From the NCBI GenBank assembly GCA_001003855.1, contig LCPX01000002.1:1-38620 (forward strand): DNA of 38,620 nt. Reading direction: 5' to 3'. The translations under genes were made by a program, and so were the position numbers. This DNA is from Candidatus Moranbacteria bacterium GW2011_GWE1_49_15 (GTDB taxonomy: Bacteria > Patescibacteriota > Minisyncoccia > Moranbacterales > GWC2-37-73). Positions within the stretch are counted from its first letter, which is position 1, and every line of letters starts with the position of its first letter. The notes under the pieces were generated by a model. It was not told the origin of the DNA. It was given only the letters and a program-made list of their open reading frames with translations, and did no database searches. This document shows, piece after piece, positions 28,745 through 36,427 of this stretch.

Positions 28745-29542
28745 ATGAAAGTAATGAAAAAAGAAGAGAAAGCCCCTGTGGCTGCAACTTCGGTTGCGAA
28801 GAAGAGCGAGGGAGTCGAGAATTATTTCTCCACTCTGGATTTGTCGGCGTTGGAGGTAAGTATGGAGGAAATGCTCAAGGCCGGCGTGCATTTCGGACAC
28901 CAGAAAGCCAGAAGGAACCCGAAGATGAACAGATACATCTTCACCACTAAGAAAAGCCTGAACATCATCGACCTCGAGAAGAGCGCTCAGAAAATCAAGG
29001 AAGCTCTTGATTTCATTGCCGGTCTCAGGAAGGAAGGAAAAAACATTCTTTTCGTCGGAACCAAACCGCAGATCAAGAATTTGGTTATTTCGGCGGCCGA
29101 GGCCTCCGGAATGCCGTATGTCGTGGAGAGATGGCTCGGTGGAACTTTCACGAATTTCAAGAATATCAGGTCCAGGACCAGGTATCTCGTCGAATCGCAG
29201 GATAAGATGGAGAAAGGTGAATTCCAAAAATACACCAAATTCGAAAGGATGAAAATGACCGAAGAGCTGGAGAAGATGGAGGACAGGATGGGCGGAATCA
29301 AGCACATGTCAGAGCTTCCGGCCGCCATTTTCGCGACCAGCATCAAAGAGGATAGGATAGCTATCAACGAGGCCCAGAAAATGGGGATTCCGGTGATCGC
29401 GATCGCCGACACCAACACGGACCCTACTCTTGCGGATTATCCTATTCCGGCGAACGACGACGCTTTGTCTTCCGTCAGGCTCATTTTGAGCTATGCTTGC
29501 AAAGCGTTGGCTACTACGGCCGACGTCGCCGCTAAGAAGTAA
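28745..29542 (+). CDS. rpsB: 30S ribosomal protein S2
   Basis: MLKAGVHFGHQKARRNPKMNRYIFTTKKSLNIIDLEKS..WLGGTFTNFKNI..PVIAIADTNTDP. Confidence 0.95.
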   Translation: MKVMKKEEKAPVAATSVAKKSEGVENYFSTLDLSALEVSMEEMLKAGVHFGHQKARRNPKMNRYIFTTKKSLNIIDLEKSAQKIKEALDFIAGLRKEGKNILFVGTKPQIKNLVISAAEASGMPYVVERWLGGTFTNFKNIRSRTRYLVESQDKMEKGEFQKYTKFERMKMTEELEKMEDRMGGIKHMSELPAAIFATSIKEDRIAINEAQKMGIPVIAIADTNTDPTLADYPIPANDDALSSVRLILSYACKALATTADVAAKK

Positions 29543-29608
29543 TTTTTGGTTTTTTGAAATTTGAAATAGGGATTTCAGTCAAAATTAAAAATTAAAATTG
29601 AAAAAGTT

Positions 29609-30187
29609 ATGTTGAATACGATCAAAAAAATAAGGGAGAGAACCGGAGCCGGCGTAGTGAATATCAAGAAAGCCTTGGATGAAGCCGGTGGAAACGAGGA
29701 GAAGGCAATCGAGATCCTTCGCAAGCAGGGGCATGACAAGGCTCTCAAGAAAGCCGACCGCGCCGCCAACGAGGGAGTGGTCGTTTCCTATATACATTCG
29801 AACAACAGGGTTGGATCTCTGGTCAAGCTTCTTTGCGAGACCGATTTCGTGGCCAGGAACACCGAGTTTCAGGAACTGGCCAGGGATATTGCAATGCATG
29901 TGACCGCGATGAACCCCCAGTTTTTGAAGCCAGAGGAGGTTCCCGCTGAGGCCGTCGAAAAGGAGAAGGAAATCTGGAAGGCCCAGTTGGCCAAGGAAGG
30001 TAAGCCGGAGAATATGATGGAGAAGATCATGGAAGGAAAGGAAAAGAAATTCCGCGAGGAAATCTCACTTTTGACCCAGTCTTTCGTCAAGGATCCCTCC
30101 GTTAAGGTGGGGGATTTGATCGCTGAAAAGATCGGAAAGATAGGAGAGAATATCCAGATAGGGGAATTTGTCCGTTTTGAGTTATAA
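29609..30187 (+). CDS. tsf: Translation elongation factor Ts
   Basis: IKKIRERTGAGVVNIKKALDEAGGNEEKAIEILRKQG..VGSLVKLLCETDFVARNTEF. Confidence 0.95.
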   Translation: MLNTIKKIRERTGAGVVNIKKALDEAGGNEEKAIEILRKQGHDKALKKADRAANEGVVVSYIHSNNRVGSLVKLLCETDFVARNTEFQELARDIAMHVTAMNPQFLKPEEVPAEAVEKEKEIWKAQLAKEGKPENMMEKIMEGKEKKFREEISLLTQSFVKDPSVKVGDLIAEKIGKIGENIQIGEFVRFEL

Positions 30188-30230
30188 TATAATCACAAGG
30201 AGGCTGGCAGCTTCCCGATAGAACTGTCTT

Positions 30231-31010
30231 ATGGCTAAATATTTGGCGAAGATATACAGTTGGGAAAATCCCCACTTGTGTTATAGTGATATAGAATTGG
30301 AGCGCGGGGACAGGATAGTTTTGAAAAAAGACGAGTTCCAGAGCGAAATAGGCACCGTTGAAGCTGTCGGGGTGGAAACCAGGGAGAAGCCCAATTGCAG
30401 TGTTGTGAGGAAGGCTACCGAGAAAGACATCGAGGTTTTCGAAAAAAATGAAGATAAGAAAAAGGAAATCTTGGGAACCTGCAAAGAGGAAGTGAAGAGG
30501 TTGGGATTGGGAATGAAGCTCGTGGATGCCAGGATAAGCTTGGATTCAAGCAACGTGGTCATCGCTTTCACGGCGGACGAGAGGGTTGATTTCCGGGAGC
30601 TGGTGAAGAACCTTTCCAAGATATTCCGAAGAAGCGTTAGGATGCACCAGATCGGATCGCGTGACGAGGCCAGGAACCTCGGAGGATGCGGGGTGTGCGG
30701 GAGAGGGCTTTGCTGTCTGCGGTTTTCCGGCAATCTTCCGAGCATTTCCATTGATATGGCGAGGATCCAGCAGATAGCCCACCGGGGAAGCGAAAGGATT
30801 TCCGGAATATGCGGAAGGTTGATGTGCTGCCTCTCATACGAATCCCCCCAATATCAAGAGATGATGGTGGGAATGCCGGAGCTCCATTCGAGCGTGAACA
30901 CTCCCCAAGGCAAAGGGGAGGTGATCGAGATAAACGCGCTCACCCAGGAAATCAAGACGAGGCTTCTGGACGGAAAGTATGTGGTTTTCAAGAAAAAGGA
31001 TATAAATTAA
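30231..31010 (+). CDS. PSP1/RicT-like protein
   Basis: RVDFRELVKNLSKIFRRSVRMHQIGSRDEARNLGGCGVCGRGLCCLRF..GICGRLMCCLSYE cysteine motifs. Confidence 0.9.
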   Translation: MAKYLAKIYSWENPHLCYSDIELERGDRIVLKKDEFQSEIGTVEAVGVETREKPNCSVVRKATEKDIEVFEKNEDKKKEILGTCKEEVKRLGLGMKLVDARISLDSSNVVIAFTADERVDFRELVKNLSKIFRRSVRMHQIGSRDEARNLGGCGVCGRGLCCLRFSGNLPSISIDMARIQQIAHRGSERISGICGRLMCCLSYESPQYQEMMVGMPELHSSVNTPQGKGEVIEINALTQEIKTRLLDGKYVVFKKKDIN

Positions 31011-31025
31011 AAATACATTCGATCA

Positions 31026-31748
31026 ATGCTGTACTATATCGTTCCCCCGATAATAATAGTTGTAGGGACCGCATCCCTGATATTTTTCCTTTTTAGGAAA
31101 TTTTCCGGCATGGAAATGGCCGGTGAATTGCAGGGAAATCTGAACGCTCAAGCGCGGGAGGAAAGGAATGGCAGCAGGATCGGCATATTTTTATCGCAAC
31201 TGTGGCTCAGGATATTGGAGAGGATGATGCAGAGGACAAAGCTTTTTTCCTTGAAAATGCACAACGCCAGCAATAATTGGTTCCACTCCATAAAAAACAA
31301 ACGTGAAAGCATAGGAATGGAGGACGATGGCCGGGATGAAGCCAGGGCAGAGGAGGTTGCGAGCGAAAGTGCGGTCCAGGCAAGAGCGGAGGTCATAGAG
31401 AAAGCAGCGGAACAGAAAGTCGAGGCGGTAATCAGGAGAACTCCCAAGACGGAAGGCATGTCCATAAGGCAGCGCATGTCCAGAAGCAGGCTGGGTCTTC
31501 CGAGGAAGGAGAAGGTGGAATTGGCCAAGCCGCCTATGGAGAAGAACAGGTTGGAGGACGCGCTTATCAAAAGGATAGCGGTGAACCCCAAGGATATCGA
31601 AGCATATGAGAGGTTGGGGGATTATTATTCCGACATGAAGAATTTCAAAGATGCGGTGGAATGTTTCAAGCAGGTGATCAAGCTGGGGCCGAGCAACACG
31701 AAAGCGAAGATAAAACTGAAAAACCTGGAAAGAATTTTGAAAAGATGA
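31026..31748 (+). CDS. Membrane-anchored TPR-containing protein
   Basis: N-terminal TM; C-terminal NPKDIEAYERLGDYYSDMKNFKDAVECFKQVIKLGPSNTKAKIKLKNL. Confidence 0.75.
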   Translation: MLYYIVPPIIIVVGTASLIFFLFRKFSGMEMAGELQGNLNAQAREERNGSRIGIFLSQLWLRILERMMQRTKLFSLKMHNASNNWFHSIKNKRESIGMEDDGRDEARAEEVASESAVQARAEVIEKAAEQKVEAVIRRTPKTEGMSIRQRMSRSRLGLPRKEKVELAKPPMEKNRLEDALIKRIAVNPKDIEAYERLGDYYSDMKNFKDAVECFKQVIKLGPSNTKAKIKLKNLERILKR

Positions 31749-31786
31749 TAGACTGGATTTTGTTTGGCTAAGGCGGCCAAGCATAG

Positions 31787-31858
31787 GCCACCCTAGCTCA
31801 ACGGTAGAGCTACTGTTTTGTAAACAGTGGGTTATCGGTTCAAATCCGGTGGGTGGCT
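31787..31858 (+). tRNA. tRNA-Thr (TGT)
   Basis: GCCACCC/GGGTGGC acceptor, anticodon stem ACTGT-TTTGTAA-ACAGT, T-arm ATCGG-TTCAAAT-CCGGT. Confidence 0.95.
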
Positions 31859-31916
31859 CAGGTTTTTTTAAATCCCTTCCTTGTCGATTTTTCAAATAAC
31901 AAAATTTGAAAAATCA

Positions 31917-32000
31917 TTGGGAAAGGGGTCGGGAAAACGGAAGTTTTCCCGGGGTGGAAATATTAAAACCGCAAGGTTTTAAAGAGTGCTATGCACGACA
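31917..32000 (+). repeat. Repeat A copy 1, immediately 5' of tRNA-Tyr
   Basis: About 73/80 identical to 32231-32310; hairpins GGGAAAAC-GGAA-GTTTTCCC, AAAACC-GCAA-GGTTTT, GTGC-TAT-GCAC. Confidence 0.85.
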
Positions 32001-32003
32001 AAT

Positions 32004-32086
32004 GGGTAGTTGGCGGAGTGGTCAATCGCAGCTGACTGTAAATCAGCCGACTTCGGTCTTCGGGGGTTCGAATCCCTCACTGCCCA
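32004..32086 (+). tRNA. tRNA-Tyr (GTA)
   Basis: GGGTAGT/ACTGCCC acceptor, anticodon loop CTGTAAA, long variable arm, T-arm GGGGGTTCGAATCCCTC. Confidence 0.93.
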
Positions 32087-32141
32087 CATGGTACGAAGTA
32101 CCTTATGAGATGTAAATGGGATGAGAAGTTTATGCCCTGAA

Positions 32142-32224
32142 AGGGATTCGAAGGGTGCGCCCGGGAAAAGCGAACAGCTTTACTTTTTCAGCACCCAGGT
32201 CCGAAGGAGAATCCCTCACTACCC
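32142..32224 (+). repeat. Repeat B1: palindromic cassette downstream of tRNA-Tyr
   Basis: GGGATTC (32143-32149)/GAATCCC (32209-32215); GGGTGC (32153-32158)/GCACCC (32191-32196); right end GAATCCCTCACT duplicates tRNA-Tyr 32070-32081. Confidence 0.8.
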
Positions 32225-32226
32225 CG

Positions 32227-32309
32227 GTGGGAAAGGGGTCGGGAAAACGGGAGTTTTTACGGGGTGGAAATATTAAAACCGCAAGGTTTTAAGGAGCGCT
32301 ATGCGCGAC
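32227..32309 (+). repeat. Repeat A copy 2, immediately 5' of tRNA-Thr(GGT)
   Basis: GGGAAAGGGGTCGGGAAAACGG..GGGGTGGAAATATTAAAACCGCAAGGTTTTAAGGAGCGCTATGCGCGAC; GCGC-TAT-GCGC replaces GTGC-TAT-GCAC. Confidence 0.85.
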
Positions 32310-32382
32310 GCCGTTGTAGCTCAGTTGGTAGAGCGTATCCATGGTAAGGATAAGGTCCGCGGTTCAATCCCGCGCAACGGCT
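32310..32382 (+). tRNA. tRNA-Thr (GGT)
   Basis: GCCGTTG/CAACGGC acceptor, TATCC-ATGGTAA-GGATA anticodon arm, GCGGTTCAATCCCGC T-arm. Confidence 0.93.
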
Positions 32383-32451
32383 CAGGTAATCCGGAAATCG
32401 GCAACCGGCAACCAGTGTAATCAATAATGGGTAACCAAATCATTCAAAAAT

Positions 32452-32613
32452 ATGGGACACATCAAGGACACAATGGCGAAGATGCGATGCTCTGAATGCA
32501 AGGAAATCAATTACTATTCTTCACGCAACAAGAAGAAGGTAAAGGAGAAACTTGAGATGAACAAGTATTGCAAGAGATGCCAGAAGCACACGCTTCATAA
32601 GGAAATGAAATAG
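32452..32613 (+). CDS. rpmG: 50S ribosomal protein L33 (absent from ORF track)
   Basis: [53 protein letters not shown], CxxC..CxxC zinc form; start could be ATG 32473. Confidence 0.93.
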   Translation: MGHIKDTMAKMRCSECKEINYYSSRNKKKVKEKLEMNKYCKRCQKHTLHKEMK

Positions 32614-32649
32614 TCCAAAGGGGCGGGCTTTGCCCGTCTCTTTAAAATT

Positions 32650-32720
32650 GCGGGCATCGTATAGTGGTAATACGGCGGTCTCCAAAACCGTTAACGTGGG
32701 TTCGATTCCTACTGCCCGTG
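32650..32720 (+). tRNA. tRNA-Trp (CCA)
   Basis: GCGGGCA/TGCCCGT acceptor, CGGT-CTCCAAA-ACCG anticodon arm, G73, T-arm GTGGGTTCGATTCCTAC. Confidence 0.93.
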
Positions 32721-32727
32721 CATTATT

Positions 32728-32764
32728 CAAAAAGCATACCCCTTTATGATGGGTATGCTTTTTG
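32728..32764 (+). terminator. Terminator-like hairpin after tRNA-Trp
   Basis: CAAAAAGCATACCC-9 nt-GGGTATGCTTTTTG, 14-bp perfect stem. Confidence 0.85.
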
Positions 32765-32782
32765 AACATGTCATGAGATGTA

Positions 32783-32869
32783 GAGGGAATCGAAGGGCGC
32801 GCCCGGAAAAAGTGAACAATTTCACTTTTTCAGCGCCCAGGTCCGGAGGAGATTCCTACTGCCCGTGCA
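32783..32869 (+). repeat. Repeat B2: palindromic cassette downstream of tRNA-Trp
   Basis: GGAATC (32786)/GATTCC (32851); GGGCGC (32795)/GCGCCC (32833); AAAAAGTGAA-CAAT-TTCACTTTTT; right end GATTCCTACTGCCCGTGCA identical to tRNA-Trp end 32704-32722. Confidence 0.85.
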
Positions 32870-32877
32870 AATGAAAT

Positions 32878-32915
32878 AAAAGACGCCTCCATGGCGTCTT
32901 TTATTTTATTTTATT
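32878..32915 (+). terminator. Terminator-like hairpin after cassette B2
   Basis: AAGACGCC-TCCAT-GGCGTCTT followed by TTATTTTATTTTATTTTG. Confidence 0.8.
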
Positions 32916-32922
32916 TTGTCTA

Positions 32923-33023
32923 AGTAGGAATCGAGCGTATATGGATGCGAGCGAGCATTCAGCGCTGCCCAGGGCAAGGAGTTTTCAGCAGAAAACGACG
33001 CGTATAATTCCTACTACCGTGCA
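32923..33023 (+). repeat. Repeat B3: divergent cassette with a third tRNA-Trp 3' end
   Basis: AGTAGGAAT (32923-32931)/ATTCCTACT (33007-33015); ATTCCTACTACCGTGCA 33007-33023 resembles the tRNA-Trp 3' end. Confidence 0.7.
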
Positions 33024-33082
33024 AAATAACAAAAGCGCTTTTGAAAAGGAGTGCTTTTTTCGGTTTTGAAGAATAATTTTAA

Positions 33083-33478
33083 CTAGCGATCGGTCTTTTT
33101 GGCTTTTTTGGCGATGCGGGAAGCGTCTTCGGCGAGTTCTTTTTTAGCAGCGATGGCTAATTTACTCATGGATTTCCAGTGTTTTTTGAGATCGGCGGCC
33201 AGGGCGTCGATTTCCGGTTGGCTGGCTTTTTTACTTTTCTTGTATTCTTTGGAGACGGTGTCAATAATGGCTAGATAGACCGGCTCTGTTATTTCGCGGG
33301 CTTTTTCCAATTTCTCTACGACCTCACCTTTCATTTTAATGGCCCAGGCCTTGGCATGTCGTTGATGTTTTTTTCCTTTTGGTCCGAAGAAAAAATAGGC
33401 AGTGGCTGCGAGTCCGGCCAGGCTGGCGCCGGCGACGGCCAACTTGATAGCTTTGGTTCTGTTGATTTTTTTAGGCAT
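33083..33478 (-). CDS. Small Lys-rich protein with N-terminal hydrophobic segment, unknown function
   Basis: 131 aa, TM LAVAGASLAGLAATAYFFF then charged helical tail. Confidence 0.7.
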   Translation of the reverse strand: MPKKINRTKAIKLAVAGASLAGLAATAYFFFGPKGKKHQRHAKAWAIKMKGEVVEKLEKAREITEPVYLAIIDTVSKEYKKSKKASQPEIDALAADLKKHWKSMSKLAIAAKKELAEDASRIAKKAKKTDR

Positions 33479-33504
33479 AAGTTTCGGCTTAAAATTATTA
33501 TTTA

Positions 33505-33861
33505 TTAATTATTTTTTTTCAGTATTTTTTCTTTAGCGCGTTTTCTTCCGCGCGATGGTGGAAAAAACAAACGAAAAAGCATGTTATCCTCCAATCTTTC
33601 CTTAAGCTCCAAAACAAACTCTTCCGACTCCTTGAAATGATCCTGTAGTTTTTCGGAAATTTGATAGAGATTCCGGCCCGCTTTAATGAAATAATATAAA
33701 ACTATCGAAAGCAAAATAGCCAGCACCACGGTTGCGATTGAAGATATAAAGAAAAAAATATCAGCTTTCATGATTGTTGACATGTTTATATGTGTTTCGC
33801 CAAAAGCCTCTTGGACAGAGTCTGATGGCTGGGTGATTTTTTTAGCCAGATGATCTTGCAT
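33505..33861 (-). CDS. Small membrane protein, unknown function
   Basis: TM ADIFFFISSIATVVLAILLSIVLYYFIK followed by an amphipathic region. Confidence 0.6.
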   Translation of the reverse strand: MQDHLAKKITQPSDSVQEAFGETHINMSTIMKADIFFFISSIATVVLAILLSIVLYYFIKAGRNLYQISEKLQDHFKESEEFVLELKERLEDNMLFRLFFPPSRGRKRAKEKILKKNN

Positions 33862-34176
33862 CCTTTCAGAAAAACGTCCCTTTCAGTTTTTGTCATACTG
33901 GCTTTTTTAAGTAATTGCAGTTTCTCTTGATAATACACTACCTGGAAGTTTATATTCCAATAGTTTTTCTCTGCAAGAATACGATGTTCCGAGTTTGTTG
34001 CATTAAGGAGTTAGCGCACTTAGGTTGGCTTCAATAATATCCCAATTTTCAAGTATATTTGTCCGAATGTCATTTAGCGCTTCGTGCAGATAAAACAAGA
34101 AAAAACATCCAATCGGGTGCTTTTTTGTTTTTGATATCGATTGTGGTAAAATAAAATCACTTGAAAAAAACTTCAT

Positions 34177-35559
34177 ATGCAAAACAAAAACAAAATGAAA
34201 AAAATAATATCGATAGGATGCGGCGGCGCGGGGATGTTCTCGGCAATCGTCGCGACCCAGCTTAAAAAAGGGGAATTCGAAGCGATCGTGCTTTCGGATG
34301 AGAAGGATATCTATTGCCGTTGTACGACGCCGTATATCGTGACGGGCGAAGCCCAGCTTTGCGACGCGATCCAGCCGGAAAGCATGATCGAGAGTTACGG
34401 GCCGAAGATCGTGCATGAGAAGGCGATCGGCATCAACACCAAAAGGAAACACGTCCTGACCAAGGAAGGGCGCATCCATAAATATGATTATCTGGTCATC
34501 GCCACGGGTGCTTCCCCGTTCATTCCGCAAATCAAGGGAATGGATTCAAAAAACGTCTTCACTGTCAGGAACAGCCACGACATGGAATGTATCCAAGCTC
34601 GCCTAGGAAAAGCCAAGAGCGCGGTCGTGGTTGGGGCGGGGGTGATCGGCATGGAGATGGCCGGAGCGCTCAAGGCCAAGGGATTGGAAGTCAGCCTTGT
34701 CGAATACGCGCCGGGAATTTCCTCCGGAATCACCGATAAGGAATTCGCCAAAAAGATAATTTCGCATCTGGAAGGAAACGGAATCAAGATGAGATTCCGG
34801 AGCAAGGTCGTGGAAATAAACGACGCGCCGAGAAAAAAGAAAGAAATAATAATCAAAAAAGGCAGGCAAAGCGAAAAGATCGTCGCCGATCTGGTGATCG
34901 TGGCGGCGGGAGTGCGTCCCAATCTGGAGGTCATCAGCGGAACGAAGATAAAAGCCAACCAATTCGGGATACTGGTGGACGAAAAGATGAGGACGAATAT
35001 AAAGGACGTTTATGCTTGCGGGGATTGCTGCGTGCCGCTTTCGGCGGTGACGGGGAAAAACGAACCGAGCTCTTTGGCTTCAAGCGCGATCCAGCAATCC
35101 AAGATCGTCGGATACCAGATGGCGGGATTTCCGATCAAATACGCGGGTTCCACGGGAGCTTTCGCTTTCCAGACGCTTGGCAGGGAATATGCGGCGGCTG
35201 GACTTAATGAAGACGAAGCGCGCAGGAAATTCAGGTGGGTCGTCGTCGGGCGCGCCCAAACCACGGACGTATACAAGGATTTGGAAAGGAACAAGCCCTT
35301 GGACGTGAAGCTGATTTTCGCGGGACCTAAAATGAGGTTGGTCGGCTACGAAGGTTTCGGAAACGGGGTGATCGCTTCGGCGGAAGTCGCCAGTTTCGCG
35401 ATCGGACTTCGCCTCAACATCTTGAAAGTCTTGAAATTCAACTACATCGCGCATCCGAGCCTGACCCCTTGGCCTTTCATGAACCCGATCATCATGGCGA
35501 CCGAGGACGCGATGGGGAGTTTGATGAAAAAATTCAAAGAGTTTTTCGGGAAAAAATAA
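34177..35559 (+). CDS. FAD/NAD(P)-dependent pyridine nucleotide-disulfide oxidoreductase
   Basis: GCGGAGMFSA, YLVIATGASPFIP, VVVGAGVIGMEMAGAL, DVYACGDCC; YCRCTTPYIVTGE near the expected redox Cys of NADH-oxidase-like enzymes. Confidence 0.88.
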   Translation: MQNKNKMKKIISIGCGGAGMFSAIVATQLKKGEFEAIVLSDEKDIYCRCTTPYIVTGEAQLCDAIQPESMIESYGPKIVHEKAIGINTKRKHVLTKEGRIHKYDYLVIATGASPFIPQIKGMDSKNVFTVRNSHDMECIQARLGKAKSAVVVGAGVIGMEMAGALKAKGLEVSLVEYAPGISSGITDKEFAKKIISHLEGNGIKMRFRSKVVEINDAPRKKKEIIIKKGRQSEKIVADLVIVAAGVRPNLEVISGTKIKANQFGILVDEKMRTNIKDVYACGDCCVPLSAVTGKNEPSSLASSAIQQSKIVGYQMAGFPIKYAGSTGAFAFQTLGREYAAAGLNEDEARRKFRWVVVGRAQTTDVYKDLERNKPLDVKLIFAGPKMRLVGYEGFGNGVIASAEVASFAIGLRLNILKVLKFNYIAHPSLTPWPFMNPIIMATEDAMGSLMKKFKEFFGKK

Positions 35560-35583
35560 TAATATTTTTCAAAGCAGATTTTC

Positions 35584-35608
35584 AAAACACCCCCTACGGG
35601 TGTTTTGT
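35584..35608 (+). terminator. Intrinsic terminator
   Basis: AAAACACCC-CCTAC-GGGTGTTTT. Confidence 0.8.
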
Positions 35609-35682
35609 TGGTAATAAGGGAAATATACGAACTTTGCCGGTGTATTAAAATCATAGGCTTAAGTCGCAACTTAATCTCATGT

Positions 35683-35982
35683 ATGTTTGGAATAATAAGA
35701 ACATTGGTAAATATAGTTTTCGGGGTGATCGAATTTCTATTATTGCTCCGTTTCGTATTCAAGTTTTTTGTCGTTAATCCCGGTACCCCTTTCGTTGCTT
35801 GGATTTATGGTACGACGGCGCCACTGGTCAGTCCATTCGCAGGAATCCTTCCGGACCTTAAATTGGGAGGATTCGTGGTCGATTTTGCGACACTGGCCTC
35901 ACTGATCGTTTACGCTTTCGTGAGTTATCTGATTTTGCAATTGTTTTCCCATATAGGCCCTAGGTGGCATAGGGATTCATGA
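35683..35982 (+). CDS. YggT family membrane protein
   Basis: LLLLRFVFKFFVVNPGTPFVAWIYGTTAPLVSPFAGILPDLKLGG; ATG 35683 preferred over ORF-track start 35605. Confidence 0.8.
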   Translation: MFGIIRTLVNIVFGVIEFLLLLRFVFKFFVVNPGTPFVAWIYGTTAPLVSPFAGILPDLKLGGFVVDFATLASLIVYAFVSYLILQLFSHIGPRWHRDS

Positions 35983-36027
35983 ATACCGCCTAGATTCATT
36001 TAAGTTAATTTATTTAATAACAAACAT

Positions 36028-36177
36028 ATGTTGTGGACAATAGCCGTAATATTATTCGTACTTTGGCTCTTGGGATTCATAACGGCGAGCACTTTCGGCG
36101 GATGGATCCATGTGTTGCTGGTCATAGCTCTCGTGGTAATCGTAATACAACTTCTCCAAGGTAGGAAAATTTTGTAG
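36028..36177 (+). CDS. Lmo0937-like 49-aa membrane protein (absent from ORF track)
   Basis: MLWTIAVILFVLWLLGFITASTFGGWIHVLLVIALVVIVIQLLQGRKIL*. Confidence 0.8.
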   Translation: MLWTIAVILFVLWLLGFITASTFGGWIHVLLVIALVVIVIQLLQGRKIL

Positions 36178-36194
36178 TGCCATCATTAATGATA

Positions 36195-36222
36195 AGAAGA
36201 CACCTTTTTCGAGGTGTTTTTT
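36195..36222 (+). terminator. Intrinsic terminator
   Basis: AAGACACC-TTTTTCGA-GGTGTTTTTTTT. Confidence 0.75.
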
Positions 36223-36427
36223 TTGTTTAGCTTTTAAGTGGAGACAGGCATCGAAGGAAACAGTTTTGCTGTTGTAATATAAACATTAATCATTCAGGCA
36301 AAAATATGCCGTATAAAAACATAGAGGAACATATAAAAGACGCGAAATCCGGCAAGTGGAAGAAGAGGGAGTGAGGACGTTTTCGTATGTTCCGATTCCT
36401 GATAATTTCTTAACCTAGCTTAATCAT

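Noticed and set aside
31191-31895. Minus-strand 234-aa ORF containing PTGFEPITHCLQNSSSTVELGWP
   Set aside because: Antisense to the TPR gene and to tRNA-Thr(TGT); the recognisable peptide is the reverse of the tRNA.
32198-32210. AGGTCCGRAGGA in the B cassettes resembles the SRP RNA motif GGTCCGGAAGGA
   Set aside because: Only about 10 nt similar; the surrounding symmetric loop and AGCAG partner of SRP RNA are absent.
32521-32769. Minus-strand 82-aa ORF (..ARAVGIEPTLTVLETAVLPLYDAR..)
   Set aside because: It is the antisense translation of tRNA-Trp and of rpmG; such GIEPT..VLET peptides are a known tRNA-antisense artefact.
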